Of a DNA stretch of 64,000 nucleotides, positions 43,082 through 54,786 are shown one piece after another. Position numbers and translations under genes: made by a program. Source of the DNA: Xylocopa sonorina (Eukaryota; Arthropoda; Insecta; Hymenoptera; Apidae); contig NW_027490239.1 of the NCBI RefSeq assembly GCF_050948175.1, positions 558,001-622,000 of the forward strand. The letters run 5' to 3'. The notes beneath the pieces are model-generated. The model searched no databases. It was not told where the DNA came from and saw nothing but the letters and a program-made list of their open reading frames with translations. Positions within the stretch are counted from its first letter, which is position 1, and each line of letters starts with the position of its first letter.

Positions 43082-43177
43082 GACTCCCCGCATTGCATTA
43101 TACTTATCTGTTTCTGCTCTTGTAAGGAATGTGAGTTCTACAAATTCATGTAACGGGATAGCGCTTCTAAGTGTAAT
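43082..43177 (-). repeat. 174-bp satellite fragment, reverse
   Basis: 'cattgcattatacttatctg', 'aggaatgtgagttctacaaa' and 'gtaacgggatagcgcttcta' match the reverse satellite seen near 8640-8900. It is about half a unit, placed between the rDNA spacer and reverse-oriented LTR-B. Confidence 0.6.
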
Positions 43178-43863
43178 GTTGTGCGTAGCGCCTGCCACCC
43201 ATTCCACACATGAGTCTTCTCGCACTTCCATCATCAACCCCTAGACACAGCCAACCTGCCGCGATCGCCTACAGCACCGGCAACCGGCAGCGTTTACGCG
43301 AGCACTCCTGCAAGCGCTCACACGCACCAAGTACCACTGTGTCACTCGAACCGACTAGTATACATGGCTCGTTCACATCAGGCATCACTGTTTCAATCTC
43401 ACCAACGAGCACTACGCTTCACTCCCACTAACGAATATATCTACCTCGGTCGCACCAAAGACGGACACCGTTATCTACCTCGCACCAGTGATTTCGTCTT
43501 GCTGAAAGGCGCAGCCGCAGCCTATAACCTCAATGGAGACTCTTCCAATTCAAGGAGCCGACTTTACCAGAACGTGTTCTCTACTTTTAAGGACCTTATA
43601 TACATATATATACTATATCTGGTTAATGTATTGCTGCGTATAAGAATTCATAAATTCAAGTTACATACTTTAAGAATGCAAGACACGAACAACACACACG
43701 TAATTGTAAGATAATCCTATACTACTTCATTATAATATTTTATAAGTTAAACGCGAATGACTCGCCGCTAGCCCCACCACGAGACGCGAGTCCCCACTCG
43801 CTGGAGCACATGCTCCTCCCAAGGATCCGTTAATCCCCCACTCGCTGGACCACTTCTTTTCAT
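43178..43863 (-). mobile_element. LTR-B copy 3, reverse orientation
   Basis: The outer end at 43851-43863 is 'ctcgctggaccac', reverse complement of the LTR-B start at 16590. The inner end carries 'gcgtagcgcctgcc', as in 18357-19035. Shared parts include 'gactcgccgctagccccacc', the TATA-rich stretch at 43601-43612 and 36-bp units near 43410-43510. From 43365 rightward it is part of the right arm of the inverted repeat. Confidence 0.65.
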
Positions 43864-46550
43864 GACGTTTCAATTAAATATTTCAAACTGGTATAAATAT
43901 TAATACATATTTTATATTTTAGTTAATTCTAAATACAATATCTCCTTAAAATACTCCATTACATCTAAAATCCTATCTCATTTCATATCACATCATGATG
44001 TTTTAAGTAAATATTTGAAATTAGTTTATATAATTACACTTATCATATATAGTAATTACTTAAAAATAGATCAGCCCCCTAAATAAAAATAAATATCTAT
44101 ATATTATATAAATCGATCATGTATTTTCATCGTGCCAGTTCGCTTTCTTTCCATCGAGGCTTGCAAATCCGTCTTCGTTATTCTTGTAATTCGTACTTTG
44201 GAAGGTATGTAGTACGTATTGAGGGTCCTACGCTGAAAATATCTCAAACACTTCTGCTTTACGCAACTTAGCGTACATGCAACCTCCTATCAACATTATG
44301 TCTATTTTTTATTTGTTTCCGTTCTTAAAGTATGTATAGCCTTCTTTCTGATTCGTCGCGATTAGATCATTTTCTTTCCCTTTTCTGTGTTAACCTCATT
44401 TTCATTTATATATTGTTCGATTTCTTTCCGTTTCTGTTCGGCGAGAAGTAGCAGCTTATAGCTTTTATTCCTTCGACCATTGCATGAACGATTCCGGTCC
44501 AGAAGTATGTGATGCCGTATGTGAAACATTTTCGATTAACGCTGGTTATGCATATCGCAGCGTCACCGTTCTCGTCTTGCAGTCAATATTCTTCCATCTT
44601 ATGTGCTTCCGATATTATTACCACATCTGTCTCTGGAATCATTCGCATTTGCTGCATGATTTCTTGCGCGATTCGGCATCTGTTCAGATCGATTTGTAGG
44701 ACTTTTAATTCCATATTTGCTTCTCATTCGTTACTATCAACGGCTTTCTGTAAGCCGGATAATTAAAGCTCCTGTAACGTATCTGGTGTACGGATTCTTT
44801 CTCCCTGTCTCGCTGCAGATGATACATTTCGGTTTATTCGCGATGCAATCGGTCATCGTATGATTCTAGAATCCGTGTTTTCTGCAGATACCCTTATTTC
44901 TGCCGATATGTCCCAGTTTATGGCATTTAAAGCATTTCTCTATTCTGAGTAGCACTTTGCTAGGATAAGAGGTCAATACTGTTCTGAGTCGTATTACCTT
45001 CTTTAGCTCTTTACTGTATTCCTGTCCAAATTCAACTAACTCGACTTGGTTGCCTCTCTACATTCCTTTTCACAACTTGACGTTTATACCGCTATCCTTT
45101 CCTTCAATTTCATCCAATGTTCGTCTTATGTCCTCCTTTATTTCTTCTCTGCTAATCGAACGGATATATGTCCCTTAGTTGGGGCATATTACTCGCACTC
45201 GTATGTTTTACTTCGAATCCTTTTTTCAGAGATCCTTTTATCTCCTCTATTTTGTTCTCTACACCTGCTTTCTTGTTAAATTCCAGAATTATATCTCCCA
45301 TTCTCGATTTTCTTGCGTCATCTTTTCGTATTTCTGTCCTTTTCCCTGCTTTTCCTCATCTCGCTGCCTGTCCTCGTATGCTTCGTGCACCTTTAATTGC
45401 TTAATTTTTCTCTGTACCACTAGTTCGCCACTAGTTCGATCAAGTGTTCGATGTCACCTTTTTTTATATGCCTGATATTTCCCATTAACGTTTTTTAATG
45501 TCATTAGCTTCGCCGTATCCTCTCTCATAATATCTATCATTACGTCTGATGTGTGGCTGCCTATTCTTCTATTTAAAAGTGTAGACGTTATTCCTATCGG
45601 TAGCTTTCCCATTATCCTGCACTTACTTCGGCTACTGATATTTCTTCTTCCGTGTCTTTGCTCCCTTCCGAGGCTTTCCTTGTCCCCGTTACATACGCTT
45701 TTCGTATCCTTTTCTATTTCCCTATCCTTTTGTGTCATCGACAGTGGGCTCCGAACCACCTACCCAACCTTTATTCTTCTGTCAGGACCCGATGGAGCTG
45801 ATTCCAAATCACGAGTCAGCAGCACTTCTCAGCAGCATATGCACAGTTGCCACACTCACGCCAAGGATGATCATCTTACTGCCCTGATGCGGACGAAGAA
45901 CTCCTAGGACCACTCGACCCACGACCAGCATCTATCTTATACTCTAAGCGATTCGTAGACTCAACCACTTCAACCTATGTTAATATTATGTTTCTTGATT
46001 TTTTCATTTTCTCCCACGATATCGTGTTTCATTGTATCTTGCCCTTACGGTATGGTATATAATTTGCTGTTTGATATGTCTAGGATTACCACTTAATAAA
46101 TGCAATGTTTCCACGGACTTTCTTTTTCTTTCTCTTTGGTTACATTGTTGTTATCTTATGCTTTCTACCCTGCACATTCCCTCTCTACGCCATCCCGGAA
46201 CCGGAGTTATACGATTACTTCAGGATGGCGCCTTGGTCTCACTACACCGAGATCGAGTTTTCTCCCTAGCATCCGTTGATTTAGATATGTCATATATTGA
46301 AGAATATTGCCAATTATCCTTTGTATTTCTCGAATTACGTTTGAATTAGATATATACTAAATACGCCTCGAAATATCAGATATCCGTACGATCTTTTAGT
46401 AAAGTTTTATTCTTTTCCGACTGTTCGTTTCGTACATTACATTCCGTAAATGAACGTTCAATCGGAGCGGATCTCTGCCACTTCGTATCTGCGGAAGGCT
46501 TACTGCATAGCCTCATCCCTGGGGAAGTTGCGGAGGTTGCTTCCGAACAG
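43864..46550 (-). mobile_element. R1-clade LINE relic, reverse copy in the right arm
   Basis: On the minus strand the copy matches 13690-16590. ORF1 text is seen at 45759-45454 ('SLGREQRHGRR', parallel to 14555-14824), the zinc-knuckle part around 44960-44800, and endonuclease text at 44700-44200. It is more interrupted than the left copy: the knuckle region has no open frame longer than 60 codons. Plus-strand frames here (45046-45907, 46032-46349) are shadows. Confidence 0.65.
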
Positions 46551-46677
46551 AGATACAAATGTTGGTATGTTAGATTTAGTTAGGTTAGGTTACGTTAGGT
46601 TAAGCTGTGTTAGGTTATGTTTGGGAATGTTTGCAGGTTGCTGGTCATGTTGGGGTAGGTTTGAGGAAGCGTGGGTT
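46551..46677 (+). repeat. Degenerate telomere-like TTAGG tract, left part
   Basis: Words 'gttaggttaggtt', 'acgttaggttaag' and 'gtgttaggttatg' fill 46570-46620. The tract is interrupted at 46677 by a 3-kb R1-clade element and continues at 49746. The last bases before the break, 'ggtttgaggaagcgtgggtt', recur after the insertion as 'ggtttaaggaagcttaggtt', a likely target-site duplication with four differences. Confidence 0.75.
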
Positions 46678-47404
46678 CTAAAGTTGTTGCAGTTTTGCAG
46701 CAACATGTGCCATCCCCACCTCCTCGCGGTGGAACCTGTTAACACCGGAATTTTCTGGTGGCTAACTTGACCCTGACTTTCGAGAATCGTGATTACCTAG
46801 TTGGCTTCGTTATACTCTGGGGCGATGCCGACGGGATCTTCGGATCCTGGCAGGGCCTTCCTTGCCGGTAAGGCCCCGCGTTGAGGGGTGATATCGGTTG
46901 AAACGGTCTCTGCCAGGGTTCACGGCTAGTTCTGGTCGTGGTACGGGGAATTGTGATCCCGGGATCCCATAGCTCGGCAGGGGTGGTGTTACCGCTGTCG
47001 TAATACCGTATACCGGTGGTCATGTTTCGCCGGAACGGAGGGCTTGCCGTAATTGGACGGCCCGCGAGGGGATAAACCTCTATAAAATATCCCTAGCCTC
47101 AAAAAACGGTACGCGGCGAGGGTCGCACCGGTCTCCAGCGACCAATCCCGGGGATACTGGTGCCCCCTGGATGTTCATCCTTCCCCTGGTATGGCGGCTG
47201 TGCCAGGGTTGACCTGCTTTCCGACTACGTTCGTGGAAACAATATGGAGAATTGTTCAACTTTTAAAAAACCTGAGAATAGGGAGGTTAACGACGAGAGG
47301 GCGGGGATTAATAAGGTCCGAATGGCCAGTGGTTCGAGGGCAGCTATGGTCTCGGTGCACTGACCCTGCCCGAAATCGAAAAAGCGTGGGGGACCAAGGA
47401 CACT

Positions 47405-48519
47405 GTACCAACGACAGGGGAGTATGTCGGCCTCGCTGAGGCAAAGAGGGCCTACGTTCAGACGCAACGTGAAGCGGAGATGGTGGATCTCGAACTGGAG
47501 ATTTACCGTGGCATAGGCATCTCGCTACCACCGCGAAAGTTGACATCGCGTGTGTCAGAAATGGAGGACTTTCTTCAGGAGGCAAGGAATAAGCTCCTGG
47601 AGGATCTCGCAGTTTGGGCACTTGCGGAAGCTAATACGATTGAATTGGCTGCGGACAAATCGAGAAACCTCAAGGTCACCATCCAGAGGCGTCAAAGGGA
47701 TGGTGCCAGGTACTTGAGTGTTGCCACTCTCGAATTGGCACAGAGGGTGATACGTCCGTCTTCACCACCGCCGGATGAAGACATTGCTGCGCTGAAGGCT
47801 TGTCCATGAAGGAAGTCGGGACTCTGTCTCCACGCAATGATTCCTCAGCACACGAGAAGGAGACTGGGTCCGCATTACTCGGTCAGGTAGCAAAGAATAA
47901 GAAGCAGGAGAGGAAGAAGAAAAGAAAGTGGGCTGTGGGTTCGAATGCCAAGCAGTCGAGCACTTCCCAACATCTTCTGAAGTCAAAAGTGCCCCATCTG
48001 GCGCATCAAGACGGCTGGCGATGGCATACCAGGAAATGAAGTACTCGGCTGCAACAGCACCAACCTCATTAATTTCATCTGGTGCTGCAGAGGAGGGTAC
48101 ATGGGCCTAGGTAGTGGATAGAAAAGCCGCAAGGGGGGCCAAAAAGGCCCAATCGGGCCCTGTCCTACCACCGAAGGCTCAGAAAGAAAACAAGGCGGAA
48201 TGCAGGCCGAAGTTGGGTCGGCTGCCGCGTATCGCGGCAATAGCGCTGACCCTCCAGCGTGGCAGCAAGTCCACGTATAGGGACGTTATAGACTGTTGCC
48301 AGGCAGAGAGTGAAGCTGGCCGACGTTGCGGTAGAAAGTGTCCGTCCCAAGAAGGCACGAACCAGCGGGATACTTGTTGAAATTACCGATCCGAAGAAAG
48401 AAGACAGGGCAATTGCCTTGGCTGAAAAGTTGCGCGAGGGTTTGGCCGGTGACGGCGTCACGGTATCCAGGCCGAGCAAGAAGGCGGTCTCCGTGTGCCC
48501 GGAGGAGTCAGACAACTAA
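47405..48519 (+). pseudogene. R1-clade ORF1 (Gag) without knuckles
   Basis: The 47480-47809 frame reads on from upstream text and includes 'DFLQEARNKLLEDLAVWAL' and 'ADKSRNLKVTIQRRQRDGAR', an alpha-helical, probably coiled-coil region typical of R1/TRAS ORF1. After frame changes between 47810 and 48310 (lysine-rich linker), 48310-48519 encodes 'ARTSGILVEITDPKKEDRA' and 'LREGLAGDGVTVSRPSKKA', the small RRM-like domain that precedes the zinc knuckles in R1-clade ORF1. The knuckles are absent because the deletion junction follows at about 48519-48545. Confidence 0.7.
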
Positions 48520-48544
48520 GTTATTGGCCAGAGGGCAGCATATA

Positions 48545-49173
48545 TTAGGGGGTACCGTACAGTGCCCTCTAAGGCGATCACTACCTTGGTGGGACTTCCA
48601 CCTCTGGAGCTCCTGGCGCTCGAAGACGCCTGTCTTTATTGGTGCCTCCGTCTTGGTCAGATCTCCAGCCCGCCAGAGGAGATGAGAAGTTGGGACGAGC
48701 TTAGGCTCCAGGCTCGGCGGTCCACAATGTCAAGGTGGCAGGAAGAATTGTCTCGTCACAGCGAACACTGGACCATCGGGGTGATCCTTTTCGTCTTGAA
48801 TAGATGGGTAGGTCGCAGCACCGGACGACTTACGTTCCGAACCACACAGGTGCTAACCGACCATGGATGTTTCGGTCGGTACCTGTGTCGAATCGGACAC
48901 GATGTGAACGCGTGGCAGGCGGCACACTCTCCAAGTGTGTTCTGCCTGGAGGGGGGTGGGGGGGGGGGGGGGGTGCCGCGTTGGTCATTAGCAGTAAAGG
49001 GGGGTCCGGACCTCTCGTTACCGAGCATCCTGTCTGGGATGCTTGGTCGCGAGAGTGTCTGGCAGGTCATGGTCTCCTTTTGCCAGGAGGTCATGGTCGC
49101 GAAGGAGGCCACTGAGCGTGTTAGGGACCTGTTCCCGACCTGCTCAACGTCGCCTACGGGGTCGACGTCCTAG
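48545..49173 (+). pseudogene. R1-clade ORF2 C-terminus
   Basis: It begins in RT-thumb text, 'VGLPPLELLALEDACLYW', and continues with 'STMSRWQEELSRHSEHWT' and 'LTFRTTQVLTDHGCFGRYL', followed by 'CRIGHD', the conserved C-terminal region of R1-clade ORF2 that leads to a zinc knuckle. A run of 16 G (48958-48973) disrupts the knuckle. After it 'WQVMVSFCQEVMVAKEAT' matches the usual end of these proteins. RT and endonuclease are missing upstream. Confidence 0.75.
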
Positions 49174-49734
49174 ACGTTTGCCCCGTTCTGCCTCGCGGTC
49201 GGCGGGGGGTGCTTCCATATTAGAGTGGGAGTCACCCCTAAGAACCATTCGGGTGACGGGACTTCACCTCTGCCGCATCTGTGGGCCACGATGATGGCGA
49301 AGGAGCCTCAGGGACCACGACTTGGCGATGGTTGGGACTGGCGCACCCTATAGTTCTAGCTCCCAGTTCGTCCGAGTCACGCCTGGCCCGAAGCATCGAC
49401 AATACCCGTGCGGGGTGCACAACTTTGGTGGTCGTGCCCCGCGTATTTGCACGGGTATTGTCCGGAAGGCGCGGTCGGTACGTTAGGGGAAACGTATCGA
49501 CAATTGCACTCGTTCCACGGGACGGGAATGATGGTTGATGACTCAGCCTTCACTCATTCCTCTGACGGGGGAGTGTGTCTCATAGAGCACGCTTCCCTCC
49601 GCTAAGGGCGTCCTCTAAGTCACCACAGAGGATTCCGGCCAGGGAGGGGGATCGAACGTGTTCGTGCAGAGTTCCCGGTCTCCTCTAAGCAGCGCCGAGG
49701 ACGGTCACCGTGGATTCATAAGGATTTCCCCACG
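49174..49734 (+). other. 3' leader of the R1-clade element
   Basis: Moderately GC-rich DNA without a credible gene follows ORF2. It contains an inverted pair, 'aatacccgtgcggggtgcac' (49401) against 'gcccc...gcacgggtatt' (49436-49459), which can form a stem of about 14 bp that could be recognised by the reverse transcriptase. Ends with an A tract. Confidence 0.5.
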
Positions 49735-49745
49735 TTAAAAAAAAA

Positions 49746-49918
49746 GGTTTAAGGAAGCTTAGGTTTGATTAGTTTATGTTTAAGAGAGGTTAAGTTAGGT
49801 TGTGTTAGGTTGGGTTAGATTTGAGTGAAGATAGGTTAAGTCAGATTAAGCGTAACTGAGGTTAGCTTAGTTTAAATTAAGTTTAGATGATGTTAGATTA
49901 AGTTATGTCAAGTAGGAT
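49746..49918 (+). repeat. Degenerate telomere-like TTAGG tract, right part
   Basis: It contains 'ggttaagttaggttgtgtta', 'ggttgggttagatttgagtg' and 'ctgaggttagcttagtttaa'. The matching order in the left arm, read in reverse complement, is continuous across the insertion site, confirming that one tract was split. Confidence 0.75.
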
Positions 49919-50194
49919 ATAGATTACCGATAGCTGGCAATGCCTCCGTCAATAGTTCTTGAATTACCGACTATTTGTAACACCAGCCATTATTATATCA
50001 TGACTTGTCGACCGCAGGCATTATCTACTGTCGATATATTGTAAGTTACCGACCACAGGCAGCACCAGTCGTTGATAATTCTTGAATTACCTACTATTGG
50101 TTACATCAGTCGTGTGTGATAGCATACACTATCGATTGTTGGTAACTCCAGTCGTCGATAATTTATGGATTATTAACCACAAGCCGCACCATCC
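49919..50194 (-). repeat. 60-bp tandem repeat, right arm
   Basis: This is the reverse-oriented counterpart of 13131-13427: 'ttaccgatagctggcaatgc', 'aattaccgactatttgtaac', 'gtaagttaccgaccacaggc', 'attggttacatcagtcgtgt'. About four and a half units remain. It ends at 50194 where the block found only in the left arm is missing. Confidence 0.65.
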
Positions 50195-52205
50195 AGAATC
50201 ACAAAATTATAGGGGGAAGCTGGAAATAATGGGTGATGCAGTGTACACTTCTATTTTGCAAAGACAGTAAGTCTGTTACTAATAAGTCTTTAATCGATGA
50301 GGCAATATCAAAAAAATGAAGGAATGTCTGATTTTACCCATTCTGCGTGGAATCCAAATGTAAATAATTAATTAAAGGTTTACAATTAATATATGAATAT
50401 ATAATTTATATTTTAGTAAACAAATCGATTTATTTTACAGAATATAAATATTATTGATAAGATAAATTGATGCCTGATTCCTTCCTAGAGGAGAATTTGG
50501 AACAGCTAGATTTGGATAACTATATATGACAATTGGAAGGAACGAGCAAATTGTATAGATAAATCAGAGGAAAAGATCATGCAAATATTAATTGTCATCC
50601 AAACTAATTTAAACAGCGAATTTGTTTACAAAACCATAAGCTCAAATACTATCTTTTGTTCATTATGTTAAAAAAAATTTTAAAGTTAATTAATATCACT
50701 TTTGCAAAAATTTACAATATGTAAAATTTCGTAAATTTTAAAGGTGACGATGCTGGTACACGGTTATTGGATTTTAAAAATAGTAAAAAGATGTTGCAGG
50801 GAGAGGAGAACCTAGTCAACCAATAGGTACAACATTAACAATGGATTCTCAGAATTTTCTCGCAATGCTATTTCATAAAACGTATATATTTTTTACGTTC
50901 AAATTAATTAGAAATGCAAAATAATTTTACTAATAATATAATATTATATATCTTTGGGAGAATTAAAACTTGTATCGACAAAGTCGTAATGGGAAAGTTG
51001 AAAATTAGCAGTGATCTATGAAAAGTAATGAAATTAAAAATATTCATGGTCAATTTGAAGTCGAAACATACTTTGAAAAATTAAATACCGTCTTCTTAAA
51101 AAGAACCGATATATTAACTAATTAAGGAAAAATTATTCCTACTTATAAAAATTTTGTTACTTTTTGTAAAAGTTTAATATGATAATATAAAATATTTAAA
51201 ATATTAAAAAAACTAGAATAAAATATATTTTATATGTTTTTGTAATATATTTTATAACGCTAAATGATAAAAATTAAGGAAATTATGAAAATATTTGTTT
51301 ATGTAAATTGAATTTTACCTATGCATTTATAATAAAATGTACATAGTTATTTATATTCAATATTTTCTTTGGAAACAATGAGCAAAGATATAAAGAACTT
51401 TGTTACTATAGTTCTAGCTGCTTCACAAGTTCCAAAACTGATAAAATAGACCAACGCCAGCAAAAAGTCTAATGATTCATAATTATTTTATAATTGAAAG
51501 ATTATCAAGCTTTTTGTCTGGATGGATGCATATATATAAGTATAACTGCCAAAAGGAAATGAGATCGCAAAGTAACATTTCCACACCCGCGTGCTGCAAT
51601 TTCGACGTATGTAAATTTCTAATAAAAGCGTATGTGTATATGGTAGGATTTGCAGAAACACCACATAATAGTTTTCATAGTTTCAATTCTAGTAAATCGA
51701 GTAAAATGGCATAAGATTTTCTGTAGAATATCAAGGGGATGTGAAGCTGCTATTGCACTGCATACAGCTTTTTTCACTGGAAGAATTTCTCTTCCAATGT
51801 GTCAACTCCAGATTTATTTGAATTGTTCGCGTTCAGAAAATTAAAACTGAATAACATATCCCTTAACACAGCACGCAGGTAACCACGATACACAACAGAT
51901 CCAAGGTTCCTTTATCTGACATTAAGGCCTGCTTTCTTTTTTTCCGAACTTCTTTACATTGCGTTATATTCTTAAGATTCTTTGTAAGTTACAAAGAATA
52001 GAAACGCTACATGGATTATAAAAGTATAACAGTTTAATTTATATAACCTTGAACATTTTAAATCTGTTTACATTGGTTTTCTTGTTGTATATGTTTATCA
52101 CCTGGCGCTGAAACAATTACTACTGGCATCATCCCTTTCTAAAATTTGGAAAATCCACCAGATCTAATGAAACCTTGCTTAGGTTGCAAACTTGTTTTTA
52201 CTGTA
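50195..52205. other. AT-rich DNA of the right arm, no gene
   Basis: It is the inverted counterpart of 10240-12376. Stop codons are dense in all frames; the 51472-51844 plus-strand frames have no counterpart kept open in the left arm and no domain. Nothing functional is visible. Confidence 0.6.
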
Positions 52206-53814
52206 TCCAGCAGAAATGAAATTACAATGACAGAAGTACCAGCTACTTCTCCACGCCTATTTGAAACAACATTAAATCACCTTGTTAAACAATAATTTAT
52301 TAAATATGACTTGGACCTTTAAAATTAAATTTATGAACATCTAACAAATAAGTATGTTTTTTTTACTATTCACATCATTATATTTTCAGTGATTTATTAT
52401 GTGCTGTCATTGTATTAACTGCTTGATTATATTTTACAACGAACCTGGTGTACCATACACTGTTTTTACTCCCGATACGAGTGGATAGTTATTCGTTTTT
52501 TATTCTTATATCGCATTGATTATAAAAGTGTATGTTATTGTTTGTATGCAGTCATGCATAATTATGTACATACAAATTCGCGATTAAGTAGCTGTGTGTT
52601 CAAATTCAATTCCGAATAATGCTCTAAAAAGCATTCCGGATAACAAATGGCAAGATGGTGGCGACACCATACCCGTACTATATTGCCACTTCCGAGGAGT
52701 GTCAGCTGATCCGTAGTCATCTGTGACAGGATTAGTTAGTTAAAATGCCAGAACGTGTAACGGCCGTGTAGCCCATGTGCTGTATTGCGGTGCATTAATA
52801 GTGCCGTGATACGAGTGTCGCCCTACTACTAAGAGTACAGAAGGTTACGAGAACAGCATCGGAGCACTGTCTTTGTACAGTTCTACCACGGAATTCGTTC
52901 GATCCGCTGTCATTGGCGTGCAAATCGCTGGTTGTTTGGGATGTTGTAGTGCATGAGGCAGACTTGTTTCTTATCATCGTCAAGGAGATACTTTTTCACT
53001 CTCCCCCTTTTGAATTTTGTTAATTATTGTTTGGAATTTCTGCCGTTTCTGTATCTCTCTGTCCGCATTATGGATTCATCTTATGTATGATCTTTTTGGT
53101 CTTCATATTTTCTTACATGTAACATTATATATGGATTGCACTTTTGTTATGTAATGCTCAAATTTGTAATCCTCAGATTCTTTTACTCTTTGGTAAAGCA
53201 ACTTATTTGATTAACATATATTTATTAGGCATAGATGTAAATAATTAGAAAAATGCTATTAAAACAGTATTAAATATGTTGTTGCAATTATATATTTAAG
53301 TTCTAAAGATGTAGATGGAATTAGTGTCCGATATTTTACGTGATCCAATTGACGTATCGAGTAAGGCTATGAAATATGGAAACCTTTTACTATTCCTCGA
53401 CCCCTTTCCATGTTAACATAAGTAATTTGTAAGTAATACATTTTTTTTCTTTGAAATATTTGGCTTTGCATAGAATAGAAAGTCCAATTCTATTCTCTTC
53501 TTCTATTCTCAGTTCCATATACTTATCCTTTATCACCATCATATATGTTGCATAAGATTATAACAACTTCTTGCGGATATTTCAATCAAATTTCCTTTGA
53601 TCAAAAAAATGGAAATTAAAAAAGAGTGGCACGTACCATTTCTTTGAAACGTTGTATCGTAATTTGCATCTGACTGTTTCGAAAGGCACGCACATTACTT
53701 AGCGTTTCCATTGATTCGGTTAGCAGAATAAAGAAATATTCTACTTTCAATATTGTCGGTTCTTATCATTCTAAGGCAAATACATTCATCTTCCGACATC
53801 GTGAACACTGTTTT
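52206..53814. other. Unassigned DNA
   Basis: It is AT-rich except for a more balanced block at 52620-53000 that contains 'caagatggtggcgacaccat' and could be a promoter-like LTR remnant, though no second copy exists in the window. No credible open frame (52795-52983 is not convincing). Unlike the preceding segment it has no inverted partner. Confidence 0.4.
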
Positions 53815-54195
53815 TTGGCTAAATTACAGAAAAACAAATATATTAAACAACGTAATATTCAATTTAACTTTGTTCATCGTTGCCTTGTTGGACACATCCA
53901 TAACAACATACAGGGTGGGACAGTAATAATTAGCACCTCAGATATCCACGAAACTATAAGTTTCATAGAAATTTTTGCTGATATAAAAATGTATAACAGT
54001 ATAAAGGGCCCATCCATTGATGAAAATAGTTTTTTTTATAAGTGGAGGTATGTTGGACATTTGAAGGTTACCTTCATTTTTCAAAATAAATTGGTATGTT
54101 CCTTCTTTCGTAATACGATAGAGCATTTTAAAATGAGTTCAACGACCTATAACATGAAGTCGTTGAAGGTTACAAAAAGTAAAGGAAAGCGATAA
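53815..54195 (+). other. Unidentified 126-codon open frame
   Basis: An ATG-less start region leads into a lysine- and isoleucine-rich peptide with 'ETISFIEIFADIKMYNSI' and 'FFYKWRYVGHLKVTFIF'. It contains 'tacagggtgggacagtaata' near 53906, which looks like a transposon-type border ('CAGGGTG.CCC' is common at insect element ends), and the near-palindrome 'aacgacctataacatgaagtcgtt' region at 54138. I recognise no family. It could be an exon of a decayed transposase or chance in a repeated sequence. Confidence 0.3.
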
Positions 54196-54786
54196 TAATT
54201 ACGGTTTTAATAGTAAATGAAACATACGTATTGTAAACAGTGGTGGAAGGAAGTGAATAAACACTGTTCGAAGGGCATTTTAATAGTTTGCAGGATAAGT
54301 TAAACATGATAATATTAGTATTGAAAAATCGGTTTGATTACATTTACTTAGGTTGTTCGTTTGTCGTCCATTTTATAAGTACTGAGCTGCGGATTTCTGA
54401 GGATAGCTCACAAAATTGTTAAACTATGGAAGATTATCATTGTGAATTTGATTCAAAAGGTAATTAAATTCCATTAGATTGTAAACAAATCTTAATGATT
54501 CATTTTAAATAGTAAGATTAAATACTCTTTACAAAATTATAAGAATGAATACATACCTCTCTGTTATTATTATTTCATAAAGAATTCTAATTGCAGTTAT
54601 ATAGTTCACTATGATAAACAATTATTTATAGGAATTTCTCAGAAAATTCTAAATATTAAGTTAGAGGACAAAGCAAAACATTTTCAATAATTACGAATAT
54701 GAAAAATACTTGAACATTCCAACAGGAGAAAGATGTTCTAAACAGTAGATAGAAAAATAAAACATTCTGAAATTGAAATGCATCTA
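54196..54786. other. AT-rich DNA, nothing recognised
   Basis: No open frame above 40 codons and no repeat shared with other parts of the window was noticed. It leads up to the start of the full-length LTR-A. Confidence 0.5.

Larger units (their letters stand above)
46678..49745 (+). mobile_element. R1-clade (TRAS/SART-like) element inserted in the TTAGG-like tract, internally deleted
   Basis: It carries an ORF1 N-terminal/middle part (about 47190-48519) followed directly by the very end of ORF2 (48545-49173), a 3' leader and an A run (49735-49745). Zinc knuckles, endonuclease and most RT are deleted. It sits in telomere-like repeats, as TRAS and SART elements do, with its sense strand equal to the TTAGG strand. 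The left arm of the inverted repeat has the same tract without it, so it entered after the arms separated, or was lost from one. The deleted form could only move in trans. Confidence 0.75.
43365..52205 (-). repeat. Right arm of the large inverted repeat
   Basis: Reverse complement of 10240-17070, in the same order of parts: LTR-B, AT-rich spacer, R1-clade relic, telomere-like tract, 60-bp repeats, AT-rich DNA. The outer limit is near 52205, where 'cttgcttaggttgcaaactt' still matches 10253-10270 and similarity fades. It contains a 3.07-kb insertion (46678-49745) and lacks the 754-bp block 12377-13130 (junction at 50194/50195). Confidence 0.85.
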
